Source of the DNA: Amycolatopsis albispora | Lineage (GTDB): Bacteria; Actinomycetota; Actinomycetes; Mycobacteriales; Pseudonocardiaceae | Direction: 5' to 3' | Assembly (NCBI RefSeq): GCF_003312875.1 | Contig: NZ_CP015163.1 | Location: forward strand, 8,866,001-8,930,000 | DNA: 64,000 nt | Shown: positions 25,966 to 35,428 of the stretch, in pieces | How positions within the stretch are numbered: the stretch's first letter is position 1 | Layout: every line of letters begins with the position of its first letter | Position numbers and translations under genes: made by a program | The notes under the pieces: model-generated | Told to the model about the DNA's origin: nothing | What the model saw: the letters and a program-made list of their open reading frames with translations, nothing else | Database searches by the model: none

Positions 25966-27530
25966 CGGCCGGTCCCCGGGGTGTCGGCGCAGCCGGTGAG
26001 CATGGTCAGCAGCGCGAGCCGCCGGACCTTGCCGGTGCCGGTGCGGGGGATCTCGTCCCAGGTCAGCACACGCGGGGGCTGGAGCGCGGGCAGGTCGTGC
26101 ACGGCGCCGGACCACTCCGCCGGGTCCACGCGGCCGGTTTCGGTGACCACCACCGGCAGCGGGTCCTTGCCGGGCATGGCCAGCACCACGCATTCGAGCA
26201 CGCCGGGCAGCCGGTCCTCGAGCACGTCCTCCAGTTCCAGGCAGCTCAGGCCGGGACTGGTGTCCACCTCGCGGTCGAGCAGCAGCACCCGGCCGTCGCG
26301 CCGGTGCACCGCGATGTCCCCGGTGTTCCACCAGCCGCCGTCGTGCTTCTCCTGCCAGCGCTGGTTTTCCCCGACGTAGCCGAGGCAGCGCGCCGGCGTG
26401 CGGGCCAGCACCAGTCCGGCTTGCCCGCGCGGCACCGGCTCGAAGGTGGCGGGATCGACCACCTTCAGCCGGGTGCGGATCGGGATCGCGCGGCCGAGGT
26501 CCCGGGTGGACGGATGCCTGCCGCGCCGGGTGGCCAGCGACTTCCTGGTGAAGAAGCGGAAGGTGATCGGCCCGGTCTCGGTCTGCCCCCAGCCCTGCAT
26601 CCACAGTGGACGGCGGCGGCGTGACGCGTGCAGGTAGTCGCGGATCACCGGCGGATGCATCGCGTCGTAGGTGCTCAGGTAGAACCGCACGTCGCGGAAC
26701 GGGTTGTCCAAACGCGACAGAAGCGGGCGGAACCGGACGAAGGTGGCGGGCAGCGCCTCGACAAAGGTCGGCGGAAATCGGCGTAGCAGCACGTCGGCGG
26801 CATCCGGCTCCGGTCCGGAAAGGATCACGATCCGGGCCGGGGCCAGGCAGAACACGCTCGCAGTCCAGCAGAAGGTCCGGCCGTGCGCGTAGGAGCTGGC
26901 GTTGGCGAGCGTGTCGTCACGGCGGACGCCGACCGCGGGCAGCCGCACCGACTCCAGCCCGGCGAGCTTGCGGATGATGGTCGAAGTCGAGTGCACCACC
27001 AGTTTCGGCACCCCGGTGGTGCCCGAGGTGTGGTTGATCACCAGCGGTTCGTGCTCGCTCGGCCGCCGCGGCGGGGGCGGGCGGTGCCCGCGCAGCCGGT
27101 CCACGTGCAGCGCGCCGGGTTCCGGAGTGTCCAAAGTGATCACCCGGGCGGCGAAGGCCGCGCCGAGCCTGGCGTGCTCGGCGGTGGTCACCAGCACCGC
27201 GGGCGAGAGCCGCCGCAGCAGCTCCGCCAGCGATTCGGGGGGCAGATGCGCGGAAAGCTGCGCCGGGACCGCGCCGAGCCGGATGGCCGCGCAGGCGATC
27301 AGGTCGTAGTCCCAGTGGTTCGGCTTGACGATGGCGACCCGGTCGCCGGGCCGGGCGCCCGCCGCGGCCAGCCAGCCCGACACCTCGGCCACCAGCGCGG
27401 CCAGCTCACCCACGCCGTAGTCGACCCCACCGGCGGGCGCGATGTCGAAGGGCCGGTCGAGCCGGACGCGGGTGCCGGACCCGCGATCGGCGCATTCGTC
27501 GAAGAGCACGCCCATGTCGTACGGCCTCAC
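25956..27530 (-). CDS. Acyl-activating enzyme A (ANL superfamily)
   Basis: AMP-forming ligase of 524 residues with the full motif set: NHTSGTTGVPKLV, GWGQTETGP, WWNTGDIAVHRRDGRVLLLDRE and RTGTGKVRR with the C-terminal catalytic Lys. The sequence around TWDEIPRTGTG is like fatty-acyl or aryl-CoA ligases. The start is GTG 27530, four bases inside the upstream flavoprotein's end (GTGA), with AGGAGG in front. It is the better conserved of the two activating enzymes in the operon. Confidence 0.87.
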   Translation of the reverse strand: MRPYDMGVLFDECADRGSGTRVRLDRPFDIAPAGGVDYGVGELAALVAEVSGWLAAAGARPGDRVAIVKPNHWDYDLIACAAIRLGAVPAQLSAHLPPESLAELLRRLSPAVLVTTAEHARLGAAFAARVITLDTPEPGALHVDRLRGHRPPPPRRPSEHEPLVINHTSGTTGVPKLVVHSTSTIIRKLAGLESVRLPAVGVRRDDTLANASSYAHGRTFCWTASVFCLAPARIVILSGPEPDAADVLLRRFPPTFVEALPATFVRFRPLLSRLDNPFRDVRFYLSTYDAMHPPVIRDYLHASRRRRPLWMQGWGQTETGPITFRFFTRKSLATRRGRHPSTRDLGRAIPIRTRLKVVDPATFEPVPRGQAGLVLARTPARCLGYVGENQRWQEKHDGGWWNTGDIAVHRRDGRVLLLDREVDTSPGLSCLELEDVLEDRLPGVLECVVLAMPGKDPLPVVVTETGRVDPAEWSGAVHDLPALQPPRVLTWDEIPRTGTGKVRRLALLTMLTGCADTPGTGRWT

Positions 27531-28861
27531 ACCGCCTCCTTCATGCCGATGCGGCAGTGGTGCAGGTGGTGCAGCACCCTCGAGGCGGCCAGCGCCCCGG
27601 CGCGGATCGCGCCTTCGCTGCTGGGCCGCAGGGAAATCCAGTCGCCCGCGTACTCGACCGGCCCGATCGGCCGCGCCTCGAACCCGGCGCGCAACGCGAG
27701 CGCGGCCGGGGTCGCCTCGGGCAGGCCGTGCCGGAAGCGGTGCACCAGGGTGTCCCTGGTCGCCGCGCCCAGCCCGGGCAGGAACCGTTCGCCCGCGCCG
27801 AGCAGGCGCGGCACGATGTCGCCCTCCGGCGCGTCGATCAGTTCGGCGGCCACCGAAGGCGCCGCGCAGAGGCTGACCAGGCCACGGCCGTCCGGCGCGC
27901 GGGAGCTGTGCTTCTCGTGGTCGACGATCACCCCGGACAGCACGGATTCCTCGGCGGCGGGGGTGAGCAGCACGTACAGCGGGCGGTTCGCGGTCAGGCC
28001 GAGCGGCCGGTCCAGCAGGCAGCTGAGCTTGAGCATCGGCGTGAACGAACACGCGGCGAGATACGGTTCGGCCGCCGGAGCCGGGTTGGCGTGCAGTTCC
28101 GTCGCGACCGGCGCGGGCACGCACAACACCGCCGCCCGCGCGTGGAAGGTGCCTGCCGCGGTGGTCACCCTGGCGTGCGAGCCCTCGGTGACCACTTCTT
28201 CGACCGGGTGATCGGTTTCGACGTCGAGATCGGCGGCCAGCCGCCGCGCGAGCGTGTCCATGCCGTCGGCGTACGTGCGCCAGGCGGTGGCCGGGCCGAC
28301 CGCCAGCATCAGGCAGGCCATCGGCGCGATGGTGGAGCGGTCCGCCCGCCAGCCGAAGAAGTTCGCGCCGAGCGGCTGGAAGAGGTAGTCGTGCAGGTCG
28401 CGGTGGAAGCGCTCGGTGAACTCGGCGACGGTGGCCGCGCCCAGCGGCGTCTCTTCTGGACGGTCCGTGTCGAACCGGCGCCGATTCCGTTTGGCGCGCA
28501 TCAGGAATCGCGTCAGCTCCCAGCGCGCGCGAAGTGACAGCGCGGTGCTTTGCGGGGTGAGCGCGGCGTGCGCGCGGCCGTCGCGCCAGACCCCGACCGA
28601 GCTACGGATCGACGGCACGTCCGCGATCGGCACCCCGGCGCGGCGCAGGAGTTCCCAGGTGGCGCGGTAACCCTCGGCGGAGAGCTGCTCGGCGCCGGTG
28701 TCGATGGTGTAGCCGCCGTGACGCACGCTGGCCATCCGCCCGCCGACCTGCCCGGTCGCCTCGAACACCCGCACCGACAGCCCGGCTCGCCGCAGTTCGT
28801 GCGCCACGGTCAGCCCGGCGATACCGGCGCCGACCACGGCCACGTCCGGTGCCCCGCTCAT
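27527..28861 (-). CDS. FAD-dependent oxidoreductase, PPOX/amine oxidase type
   Basis: Flavoprotein of 444 residues in the protoporphyrinogen-oxidase/monoamine-oxidase family. The dinucleotide motif is VAVVGAGIAGLTVAHELRRAG with GGRM, the family's arginine region. The C-terminus has AGDWISLRPSSEGAIRAGALAA, the second FAD contact. In an operon with a prenyltransferase and aminotransferases it is more likely to oxidise a pathway intermediate than protoporphyrinogen; no other haem gene is nearby. Overlaps UbiA by ATGA. Confidence 0.83.
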   Translation of the reverse strand: MSGAPDVAVVGAGIAGLTVAHELRRAGLSVRVFEATGQVGGRMASVRHGGYTIDTGAEQLSAEGYRATWELLRRAGVPIADVPSIRSSVGVWRDGRAHAALTPQSTALSLRARWELTRFLMRAKRNRRRFDTDRPEETPLGAATVAEFTERFHRDLHDYLFQPLGANFFGWRADRSTIAPMACLMLAVGPATAWRTYADGMDTLARRLAADLDVETDHPVEEVVTEGSHARVTTAAGTFHARAAVLCVPAPVATELHANPAPAAEPYLAACSFTPMLKLSCLLDRPLGLTANRPLYVLLTPAAEESVLSGVIVDHEKHSSRAPDGRGLVSLCAAPSVAAELIDAPEGDIVPRLLGAGERFLPGLGAATRDTLVHRFRHGLPEATPAALALRAGFEARPIGPVEYAGDWISLRPSSEGAIRAGALAASRVLHHLHHCRIGMKEAV

Positions 28862-29832
28862 CCGAGCGCCAGCACGAGCAGGTTGGCCAGCACCAGCAGC
28901 AGCACCGAAAGCCGGTGCACGCGGAAGCCCATCCGCCGGGCGGTCATGATGTCGCCCAGCTTGAACCCGCGGTGCCACTGCCTCGCGCGCATCATCGTGG
29001 CCGGGGCCATCGCCAGCACGAACCACCAGGGCGCGGCGCCGGTCAGCGAGCCGACGGCGCCGATCGCGAACTCCGCCAGCGAAAGCGCCGCGACGAACCG
29101 CGCGTTGGCACGCGGGGAAACCGTGGACGCGACCGTGGTCCGCCCGACGCTGCGGTCGCCCTCGATGTCGTTGGTGTTGGAGTAGACGCCGAACAGCAGC
29201 GGGCCGAGGCCGAAGATCAGCGCCTGCACCACCACGAAGGCGTTGATCGTGCCGGTGGCCAGCGCGTACGGCGCGAGCACCAGCACCCAGCCGAGCGCGG
29301 CCAGGTAGATCTCCTGGAACCCGTGGTAGCTCAGCTTGATGCCGTACGAGTACTGGAGCGAAACGACAAAGGTGACCACCAGCAAGATGACGGTCCACAT
29401 CGGACGGTACGGTCCGATCAGGATCGCCGCGGTCCACAGCGCAGCGCCCGCGGCCGCCGCGCCCCAGGCGAACCGCAGCGCCTCCGCGGGCGTCAACGTA
29501 CCCGCGACCAGCGGCTTGCGCAGCTTCCGCCGCAGCGGCGCGTCGGGCCCGTAGTTGGCGACGTCGCTGCCGTCGGCGAAGCCGGTGTAGTCGTCGAAGG
29601 CGACCAGCGAGGCGAGCACGCAGATCTCACCGGCCACAAAGCACAGCAGCATCGGGAACACTTCGACGCTGAACTGCGTGGTGGTGGCCAGGATCGCGGC
29701 GAGCACCACAAAAAGGCTCAGGTAGTAGTCGAACACGTCGAGCTTCGCGAGCCGGACGTAGCTCCGGAACTTGCTCTCCCGGATCGGCTCGGCCCGCCAC
29801 TGGGCGAGCAGCCGGTCCTGACTCCTGGTCAT
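28858..29832 (-). CDS. UbiA-family prenyltransferase
   Basis: Membrane prenyltransferase of 324 residues with about eight helices. The two Asp-rich motifs that bind Mg-prenyl diphosphate are VAFDDYTGFADGSD (about 77-90) and SNTNDIEGDRSVGR (about 217-230). It would attach an isoprenoid chain to a small acceptor, often an aromatic acid or quinone precursor. With two acyl-activating enzymes next door, a prenylated acid is plausible. Overlaps its neighbours by ATGA on both sides. Confidence 0.87.
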   Translation of the reverse strand: MTRSQDRLLAQWRAEPIRESKFRSYVRLAKLDVFDYYLSLFVVLAAILATTTQFSVEVFPMLLCFVAGEICVLASLVAFDDYTGFADGSDVANYGPDAPLRRKLRKPLVAGTLTPAEALRFAWGAAAAGAALWTAAILIGPYRPMWTVILLVVTFVVSLQYSYGIKLSYHGFQEIYLAALGWVLVLAPYALATGTINAFVVVQALIFGLGPLLFGVYSNTNDIEGDRSVGRTTVASTVSPRANARFVAALSLAEFAIGAVGSLTGAAPWWFVLAMAPATMMRARQWHRGFKLGDIMTARRMGFRVHRLSVLLLVLANLLVLALG

Positions 29833-30974
29833 CTTGCCTCCTGATCGGCGAGCTGGCGGGACGGGACGAAGGCGCGGACCGCGTCGGCGATCCGCTCGAC
29901 TTCGGCATCGCTCAGCTGCGGGTACACCGGCAGCGAGAGGATGCGCGCGGCAGCCAGTTCGGCCTGCGGCCAGCGCCGTCCCGGCGGCGCGAACCGGGCG
30001 AACGCGGGCTGGCGCGGCAAGGGGAGCGGGTAGTAGACGTGCGTCTCGACACCCCGCGCCCGCAGGTGCGCGCGCAACGCGTCCCGCTGGTCGGCGAGCA
30101 GCGTGTAGACGTAGTAGCAGCGGCCGTCGCGGCCGGTGGGCGGCGGCACGATGCCGTCGTCGGCGAGCGGGGTGAACTGTTCGGTGTAGTACTCGGCGAT
30201 GCGCGCGCGGCGCTCGAGGCGGGCGGCCAGCCCGTCGTAGCGGTGCAGCTGGAAGGCGGCCTGGATCTCGTCGAACCGGCTGTTGTAGCCGATCCGGTGG
30301 TGCAGGAACCGGGTTCTGCCGTCCTGGCCGTGGTTGCGCAGCAGCCGGACCGTCCGTGCCAGCTCGGCGTCGTCGGTGACCACCGCGCCGCCCTCACCCG
30401 GCATGCCGAACGACTTGACCTGCACGAAGGAGAACACCCCGGCGTCGCCCCAGGTACCGGCCTTGCGACCGCCGAGCACGGCGCCCTGCGCGACGGCCGA
30501 GTCCTCCAGCACACGCAGGCCGTGCGCCCTGCCGAGCGCGGTGAACCGCGGCATGTCGGCCATCACGGAGAACAGGTGCGCGGGCATCAGGACCTTGGTG
30601 CGCGGGGTGATCGCCGCCTCCGCCAGGTCCGGGTCGAGCACCATGGTGTGCGGGCGGATGTCGGTGAACACCGGGGTGGCACCGAGCTCGGCCACGGCCG
30701 AGGCGAGCGGGGCGCAGCCGAACGCGGGCACCACCACTTCGTCCCCCTGGCCGACGCCCATCGCCCGCAGCGTGAGCGTGAGCGCGGAGGTGCCGGTGGC
30801 GCAGGCGATCACGTCGGCGGCGGGCAGTTCGGTGCGGAGCAGCTGCTCGAAGCGGGCGGTGTGCTCGCCGAGGATGAACCGCTGTTCGTGGGCGGTGCCG
30901 ATGCGGTGAAGCAGGTCCAGCAGCACCTCGCGGTCCTGTTCGAACAGGTCGGGCGGGAAGAACGGGATGCTCAT
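29829..30974 (-). CDS. DegT/DnrJ/EryC1 aminotransferase 1
   Basis: PLP-dependent sugar-type aminotransferase of 381 residues. Signatures seen: ACATGTSALTLTLRAMGVGQGDEVVVPAFG, LEDSAVAQGA, and the PLP lysine in SFVQVKSFGMPGEGG. C-terminal ETHVYYPLPLPRQP is family typical. It is about the same length as the next gene and probably a paralogue. These enzymes transaminate keto sugars or keto cyclitols. Confidence 0.9.
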   Translation of the reverse strand: MSIPFFPPDLFEQDREVLLDLLHRIGTAHEQRFILGEHTARFEQLLRTELPAADVIACATGTSALTLTLRAMGVGQGDEVVVPAFGCAPLASAVAELGATPVFTDIRPHTMVLDPDLAEAAITPRTKVLMPAHLFSVMADMPRFTALGRAHGLRVLEDSAVAQGAVLGGRKAGTWGDAGVFSFVQVKSFGMPGEGGAVVTDDAELARTVRLLRNHGQDGRTRFLHHRIGYNSRFDEIQAAFQLHRYDGLAARLERRARIAEYYTEQFTPLADDGIVPPPTGRDGRCYYVYTLLADQRDALRAHLRARGVETHVYYPLPLPRQPAFARFAPPGRRWPQAELAAARILSLPVYPQLSDAEVERIADAVRAFVPSRQLADQEAR

Positions 30975-32134
30975 GCCGCGACCTCGGCGTAGAACCGGCG
31001 GATGTGCGCGCAGACGGTGTGCACGTCGCGGGCTTCGAGATCCGGGTAGAGCGGGAGGGCCAGCGCGCGGGCACACGCCGCTTCGGCGTGTGGCAGGTCG
31101 GGATGCGGGCCGAACTCGGCGAAGCAGGGCTGCCGGTGCAGGGGGATGGGGTAGTAGGTCTCCGTGCCGATCCCGGCTTCCGCCAGGTACGCGGCCAGTT
31201 CGTCGCGGCGGTCGGCTTCGATCAGGTAGACGTAGCAGACGTCGTCGGGCCCAAGCTCCGGTCTCCGCCGGATGCCGGGAATCCCGGCGAGGCCGGCGCC
31301 GTATTCGAGGGCCAGGGCACGCCGCCGGGCGATGTCCTCGTCCAGGCAGGTGAGCTTGGCCAGCAGGATCGCTGCCTGGATGTCGTCCATTTTGCTGTTG
31401 GTGCCGATGAGCCCGGATTCGGTGGAAATGCCGGGGAAGTGGTCGAGGGTGCGGCCGCCGCGGCCGTGGTGGCGCAACGCCGCCACCCGCCCGGCGATGC
31501 CGGGATCGTTGGTGAGCACCGCGCCCGCGTCGCCGAGCGCGCCGAGTGTCTTGCTCGGGAAGAACGACAGCACGCCGCCTTTTCCGTGCAGACCGGAATG
31601 TATGCCGCGTTGCCGCATGCCGATGCCTTCGGCGCTGTCCTCCAGCACGGTCAGCTCGTTCCGCCCGGCGATTTCCCTGATGGAGGCCATGTCGGCGATG
31701 GAGGTGAACAGGTGCGCCGGGAGCACGAACCGGCTGGCCGGGGTGAGCGCCGTTTCGATGGCACCGGGGTTGAGTGCGTAATTGCCGGGATCTATGTCGG
31801 CGAATTGCGGGACCCCGCCGGCGAGCACCACCGCGGAAGCGGTGGCGACGAAGGAGAAAGCGGGCACGATGACACCGTCACCGGGTTTCAAGCCGGCCGC
31901 CCGGAGCAAAAGAACGAGCGCGTCGGTGCCGCTGTTCACCCCGACGACGTATTGCGCCCCGGTGTATTCACGCAGCCGCTGCTCCAATTGAGCGACCTGT
32001 TTGCCGTGCGAGAACTTTCCGTTGTCGAAAACCTCGCCGACCCGGGCGCGGATGAGGGGCCACAGTCGCTCGAACGTGGCATTCTGCGCGAAAAACCGCA
32101 CTTCAGCACGGGTTTGACGGGGCTCGTCGAGCAT
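30971..32134 (-). CDS. DegT/DnrJ/EryC1 aminotransferase 2
   Basis: First gene of the leftward operon, a PLP aminotransferase of 387 residues. GVNSGTDALVLLLRAAGLKPGDGVIVPAFSF, LEDSAEGIGM and the PLP lysine in SFFPSKTLGALGDAG are visible, plus TETYYPIPLHRQPCF. The start ATG has GGAG upstream. Two adjacent DegT enzymes with Gfo/Idh dehydrogenases across the divergent promoter recall aminocyclitol pathways, where each oxidation is followed by a transamination. Confidence 0.9.
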   Translation of the reverse strand: MLDEPRQTRAEVRFFAQNATFERLWPLIRARVGEVFDNGKFSHGKQVAQLEQRLREYTGAQYVVGVNSGTDALVLLLRAAGLKPGDGVIVPAFSFVATASAVVLAGGVPQFADIDPGNYALNPGAIETALTPASRFVLPAHLFTSIADMASIREIAGRNELTVLEDSAEGIGMRQRGIHSGLHGKGGVLSFFPSKTLGALGDAGAVLTNDPGIAGRVAALRHHGRGGRTLDHFPGISTESGLIGTNSKMDDIQAAILLAKLTCLDEDIARRRALALEYGAGLAGIPGIRRRPELGPDDVCYVYLIEADRRDELAAYLAEAGIGTETYYPIPLHRQPCFAEFGPHPDLPHAEAACARALALPLYPDLEARDVHTVCAHIRRFYAEVAA

Positions 32135-32314
32135 CACTCTCCGCTGCGGGGTCACGCACCGAAAGTAGCCGAGTGTCCGGGCGGCGAAAAGGGATGAATG
32201 GTAACCGGTCCGGTTTTCACTCTTTGCGGTCAGTTTCCCGGCACGGTTCTCGACTATGGCGGCCGGACCGGCGGATATTACGACGGACAGCCTTCCCCGA
32301 TCGAGAAGAGAATC
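32135..32314. promoter_or_regulatory. Divergent promoter of the two operons
   Basis: This 180-bp gap separates the leftward eight-gene and rightward operons, and is more AT-rich than its surroundings. No clear dyad or consensus -10/-35 pair stands out by eye. Both operons must start here, since every other junction in them overlaps. Confidence 0.6.
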
Positions 32315-33316
32315 ATGCTGCAAACCCTGGTGCTCGGCCTCGGCAGGGCGGGTGCCGCGCTGCACCTCCCGGTACTGGCCAGGATCGGCGAAACCGGGTT
32401 GCCGGGCGTGTTCGCGGATCACCCGATTCTCGCCTACGACCCCCGGCCGGTGGAACTGCCGCACCTTTCCCGGGTCCGGGTCGCGGCCAGCCTCGGCGAG
32501 GCGATGGGGCGGGTGGACCCCGGATCGGCGGTCGCCCACCTGTGCACGCCGCCGGGTTCCCGGCTGAACCTGCTCGAAGAACTGGCGCGCAACGGATTCC
32601 GCCGGTTCATCGTGGAAAAGCCGCTCGGCACCGGGCGCCGCGAACTCGACCGGATCGGCGTGCTGCGCCGCCGGTTCGGCCTGCGGATCGCGGTGGTGGC
32701 GCCCTGGCTGTCGGCGAGCCTCACCGAACGGCTGGTGAAACTGGCGCGGTCGGGCGAGTTCGGCAGCCTGCGCTCGCTGACGGTGAACCAGCACAAGCCG
32801 CGGTTCCACCGGTCGCTCACCAATCCGGGGCACTCGAACGCCTGCGAGGTCGAACTGCCGCACGCGGTGCCGGTGGCGCTGCGGCTGGCCGGTCCGGCCG
32901 AACTGGTGGAGGCGGAATGGTCGGACATGGCCTGCGACGGACGGGAGATCCCGCGCCTCGGCGGCGCTTCGCTGACCCTGCGGCACGACGGCGGCGTGCT
33001 CAGCAGGCTGCGGTCCGATCTCACCTCGCCGATCCGCGAGCGCAGCATTTCGCTCAGCTTCGACCACGGCATTGTCACCGGGCACTACCCGCTCAGCTGT
33101 GAGGACGACCACGCCCAGCTGGAGGTGGTCTCACCGCACCGGATCGAGCGCGAGGTGTTCCGCGACGACGCGCTCACCGCGTTCTTCCTGCGCACCTACC
33201 GCGCCTTCCGCGACGGCCTGCCCACCGGGATCGAGGTGCACGAACGGGCCGCGCGGCTGCTGATCGAGGCGAAGGAGCGGTGCGCGCGCGGGCTGGTGGC
33301 CCCCCATGCGCCGTGA
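32315..33316 (+). CDS. Gfo/Idh/MocA-family oxidoreductase 1
   Basis: NAD(P)-dependent sugar or cyclitol dehydrogenase of 333 residues. The N-terminal Rossmann motif is LVLGLGRAGAALHLPVL, and the family lysine is in FIVEKPLGTGRREL. The C-terminal alpha/beta domain is poorly conserved. GAGAAGAG precedes the ATG at 32315; the in-frame reading upstream crosses the promoter. First gene of the rightward operon, overlapping the next by 11 bp. Confidence 0.82.
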   Translation: MLQTLVLGLGRAGAALHLPVLARIGETGLPGVFADHPILAYDPRPVELPHLSRVRVAASLGEAMGRVDPGSAVAHLCTPPGSRLNLLEELARNGFRRFIVEKPLGTGRRELDRIGVLRRRFGLRIAVVAPWLSASLTERLVKLARSGEFGSLRSLTVNQHKPRFHRSLTNPGHSNACEVELPHAVPVALRLAGPAELVEAEWSDMACDGREIPRLGGASLTLRHDGGVLSRLRSDLTSPIRERSISLSFDHGIVTGHYPLSCEDDHAQLEVVSPHRIEREVFRDDALTAFFLRTYRAFRDGLPTGIEVHERAARLLIEAKERCARGLVAPHAP

Positions 33317-34148
33317 GCTGTCCTTCGCCGGGATCGGTGACGAGGCAGGCGCGAGACTGGCGGCCCAGGTGGGCGCGATCCGGCGGCTGGGCTGGCGGCA
33401 GCTGGAGCTGCGCAGCGTGGACGGCCGGGCGATCGCCGACCTGGGCCTGGACGGGCTGCGGCGGGTGGAAACCGCGATCAGTGACGCCGGGCTGGAGGTG
33501 GTCTGCCTCGATTCGCGGATCGGCAACTGGGCGCGGCCGATCACCGAGCCGTTCGCCCGTGAGCTGCACGAACTCGACGAGCTGCTCGACTGGTGCCTCG
33601 CGCTGGACACGCGGTTCATCCGGATCATGTCGTATCCGAACGCGGACCTGCCGGAGGACGAATGGCGGCGGCGCGTGCTCGACCGGGTGCGGCGGCTGGT
33701 CGACCGCGCGGCCGAGGTGGACGTGGTGCTGCTGCACGAGAACTGCTCCGGCTGGGCGGGTTCGAGCGCCGAGCGCGCGCTCGAACTGCTCGCCGCCGTC
33801 GACAGCCCGTACCTGCGGTTGCTCTACGACACCGGCAACGGGGTGGCGCACGGATACGCGGGGCACGATCTGCTCGCTGAGGTCGTCGAACACGTCGAGC
33901 ACGTGCACGTCAAGGACGCGGTGGTGGTCGACGGCGAGGCCCGGTTCCGGCTGCCGGGACAGGGGGAGGCGCGGGTCGCCGACTCGCTGCGGTTGCTGCT
34001 CGAATGCGGGTACCGGGGTGCGTTTTCGCTCGAGCCGCACCTGACCACGGTGCCGCACCAGGGAAAGGTCGCCGGGGACACCGCGGCGGACGCCTTTGTC
34101 GCGGCCGGGCGCGAGCTGGAACGGCTGGGCGTGGAGATCCCGCGGTGA
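33306..34148 (+). CDS. TIM-barrel sugar isomerase/epimerase family
   Basis: Xylose-isomerase-like TIM barrel of 280 residues (AP endonuclease 2 superfamily). The strand ends carry the usual metal ligands: VVLLHENCSG with Glu, RLLYDTGNG with Asp, VEHVHVKDAVVV with His and Asp, and a late Glu in GAFSLEPHL. Enzymes of this type isomerise or epimerise sugars and keto-inositols, or dehydrate them. GTGA overlap with the M20 gene. Confidence 0.82.
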   Translation: MRRELSFAGIGDEAGARLAAQVGAIRRLGWRQLELRSVDGRAIADLGLDGLRRVETAISDAGLEVVCLDSRIGNWARPITEPFARELHELDELLDWCLALDTRFIRIMSYPNADLPEDEWRRRVLDRVRRLVDRAAEVDVVLLHENCSGWAGSSAERALELLAAVDSPYLRLLYDTGNGVAHGYAGHDLLAEVVEHVEHVHVKDAVVVDGEARFRLPGQGEARVADSLRLLLECGYRGAFSLEPHLTTVPHQGKVAGDTAADAFVAAGRELERLGVEIPR

Positions 34149-35428
34149 CCGGGCTGCTGCTGCCGTCCGATCAGGACCTGCTGCTGCGGTTGCTGCGCAC
34201 GCCGACGATCAGCCCGCTCGAAGCCGGTGACGGGGAACCGGCCGCGCAGCTGTGGCAGGCGCAGACGCTGTACGCGGAGGCCGCGCAGGCGATCGGCTTC
34301 CGGACGGCCCGGCACGACTGCGCGCGGCCCGCCGACGTGTTGCGCGACGACGTGCCCGCGGCCGTCCGGGAAGCGGCGGGCACGCCGGGCTTTCTCGCCG
34401 GGCAGCCCAGCCTGGTGCTGCGGCTGGGCCGGGCGCTGCCGTTCGGCGCGACGATCATGTTCAACGTGCACCTCGACACGGTCGCCGGGTTCGAACCGGT
34501 GTCGTTCGACGGCCGCCGGTTCACCGGGCGAGGCGCGATCGACGCGAAGGGGCCGGCGGTGGCGCTGCTCGCCGGGGTGCGCCAGGCGATCCAGCTGAGC
34601 CCGGCGGTCGGGCGTGAAATCGGGGTCATCCTGCAGGTGGTGTCCGGTGAGGAGGGTGGCGCGCTGGGCACGATCGGCACCCGGCGGCTGGTCGCCGCCG
34701 GGTTCCACGGGCGGCTCAACATCTTCTGCGAGCCCACCGGCATGCGGTACCTGACCAGGGCGACGGCCGCGATGACGGCGCGGGTCCGGGTGGCCGGGCA
34801 GGGCGCGATCGACGACCGGCCGGAAGCCGGGCACAACGCCACCGTGCTGCTGGGCTTTCTCGCGCAGTACCTGGCGGCCACGCTCGGCGGGCGCTTCTGC
34901 GTGGCCGGGCTGCACACCGGTGACCAGCACAACCGCGTCTACGGCACGGGGCAGTTGCTGCTGAACCTGCCGTACGAGTCGTCGGCCGAGGGCCGGGAAC
35001 TGGCGGCCCGGGTCGAGCGGGTGTACCACGCCGGGCTGGCGGAGTTCGCCGCGAAGTTCGGCGGGACGCAGGTGTTCGGCCGGACCGCCGCCGACGCCGC
35101 GGAGATCACCCGGCTGGACTGGCTCAAGATCGGGCTGCCGTGTCTCGACGGCGGTGACCGGTGGGCCGAGAACCTGCTGACCACCCAGGCGGGCGTGGCT
35201 GCCTGGGGAAGTGATGAACAGGCGTTCACCTGTGACGCGATCTGGATGGACGGGGTGCCGGGTGCGTTCACCGCGGTGCTCGGCCCCGGCTCGCTGGACG
35301 GGAACAACGCGCACGCCGCGGGCGAATACGCCGAACTCGCCGAACTGGAGGAGTTCGCGGCGGCCGTCTCGCGCATCCTGCTCGCCTTCGCGCGAGTCCG
35401 TGCTCCAGCCGTGAAAGGAACCCCATGA
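34145..35428 (+). CDS. M20-family peptidase/deacylase
   Basis: Zinc amidohydrolase of 427 residues (ArgE/DapE/CPG2 family). Metal ligands are in FNVHLDTVAGFEP, GRGAIDAKGP and VSGEEGG with the catalytic Glu next to a ligand, then FCEPTG. It would cleave an N-acyl or peptide bond, perhaps removing a protecting acyl group from an amino intermediate. The GTG start at 34145 overlaps the previous stop (GTGA); ATGA joins it to the next gene. Confidence 0.87.
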   Translation: MTGLLLPSDQDLLLRLLRTPTISPLEAGDGEPAAQLWQAQTLYAEAAQAIGFRTARHDCARPADVLRDDVPAAVREAAGTPGFLAGQPSLVLRLGRALPFGATIMFNVHLDTVAGFEPVSFDGRRFTGRGAIDAKGPAVALLAGVRQAIQLSPAVGREIGVILQVVSGEEGGALGTIGTRRLVAAGFHGRLNIFCEPTGMRYLTRATAAMTARVRVAGQGAIDDRPEAGHNATVLLGFLAQYLAATLGGRFCVAGLHTGDQHNRVYGTGQLLLNLPYESSAEGRELAARVERVYHAGLAEFAAKFGGTQVFGRTAADAAEITRLDWLKIGLPCLDGGDRWAENLLTTQAGVAAWGSDEQAFTCDAIWMDGVPGAFTAVLGPGSLDGNNAHAAGEYAELAELEEFAAAVSRILLAFARVRAPAVKGTP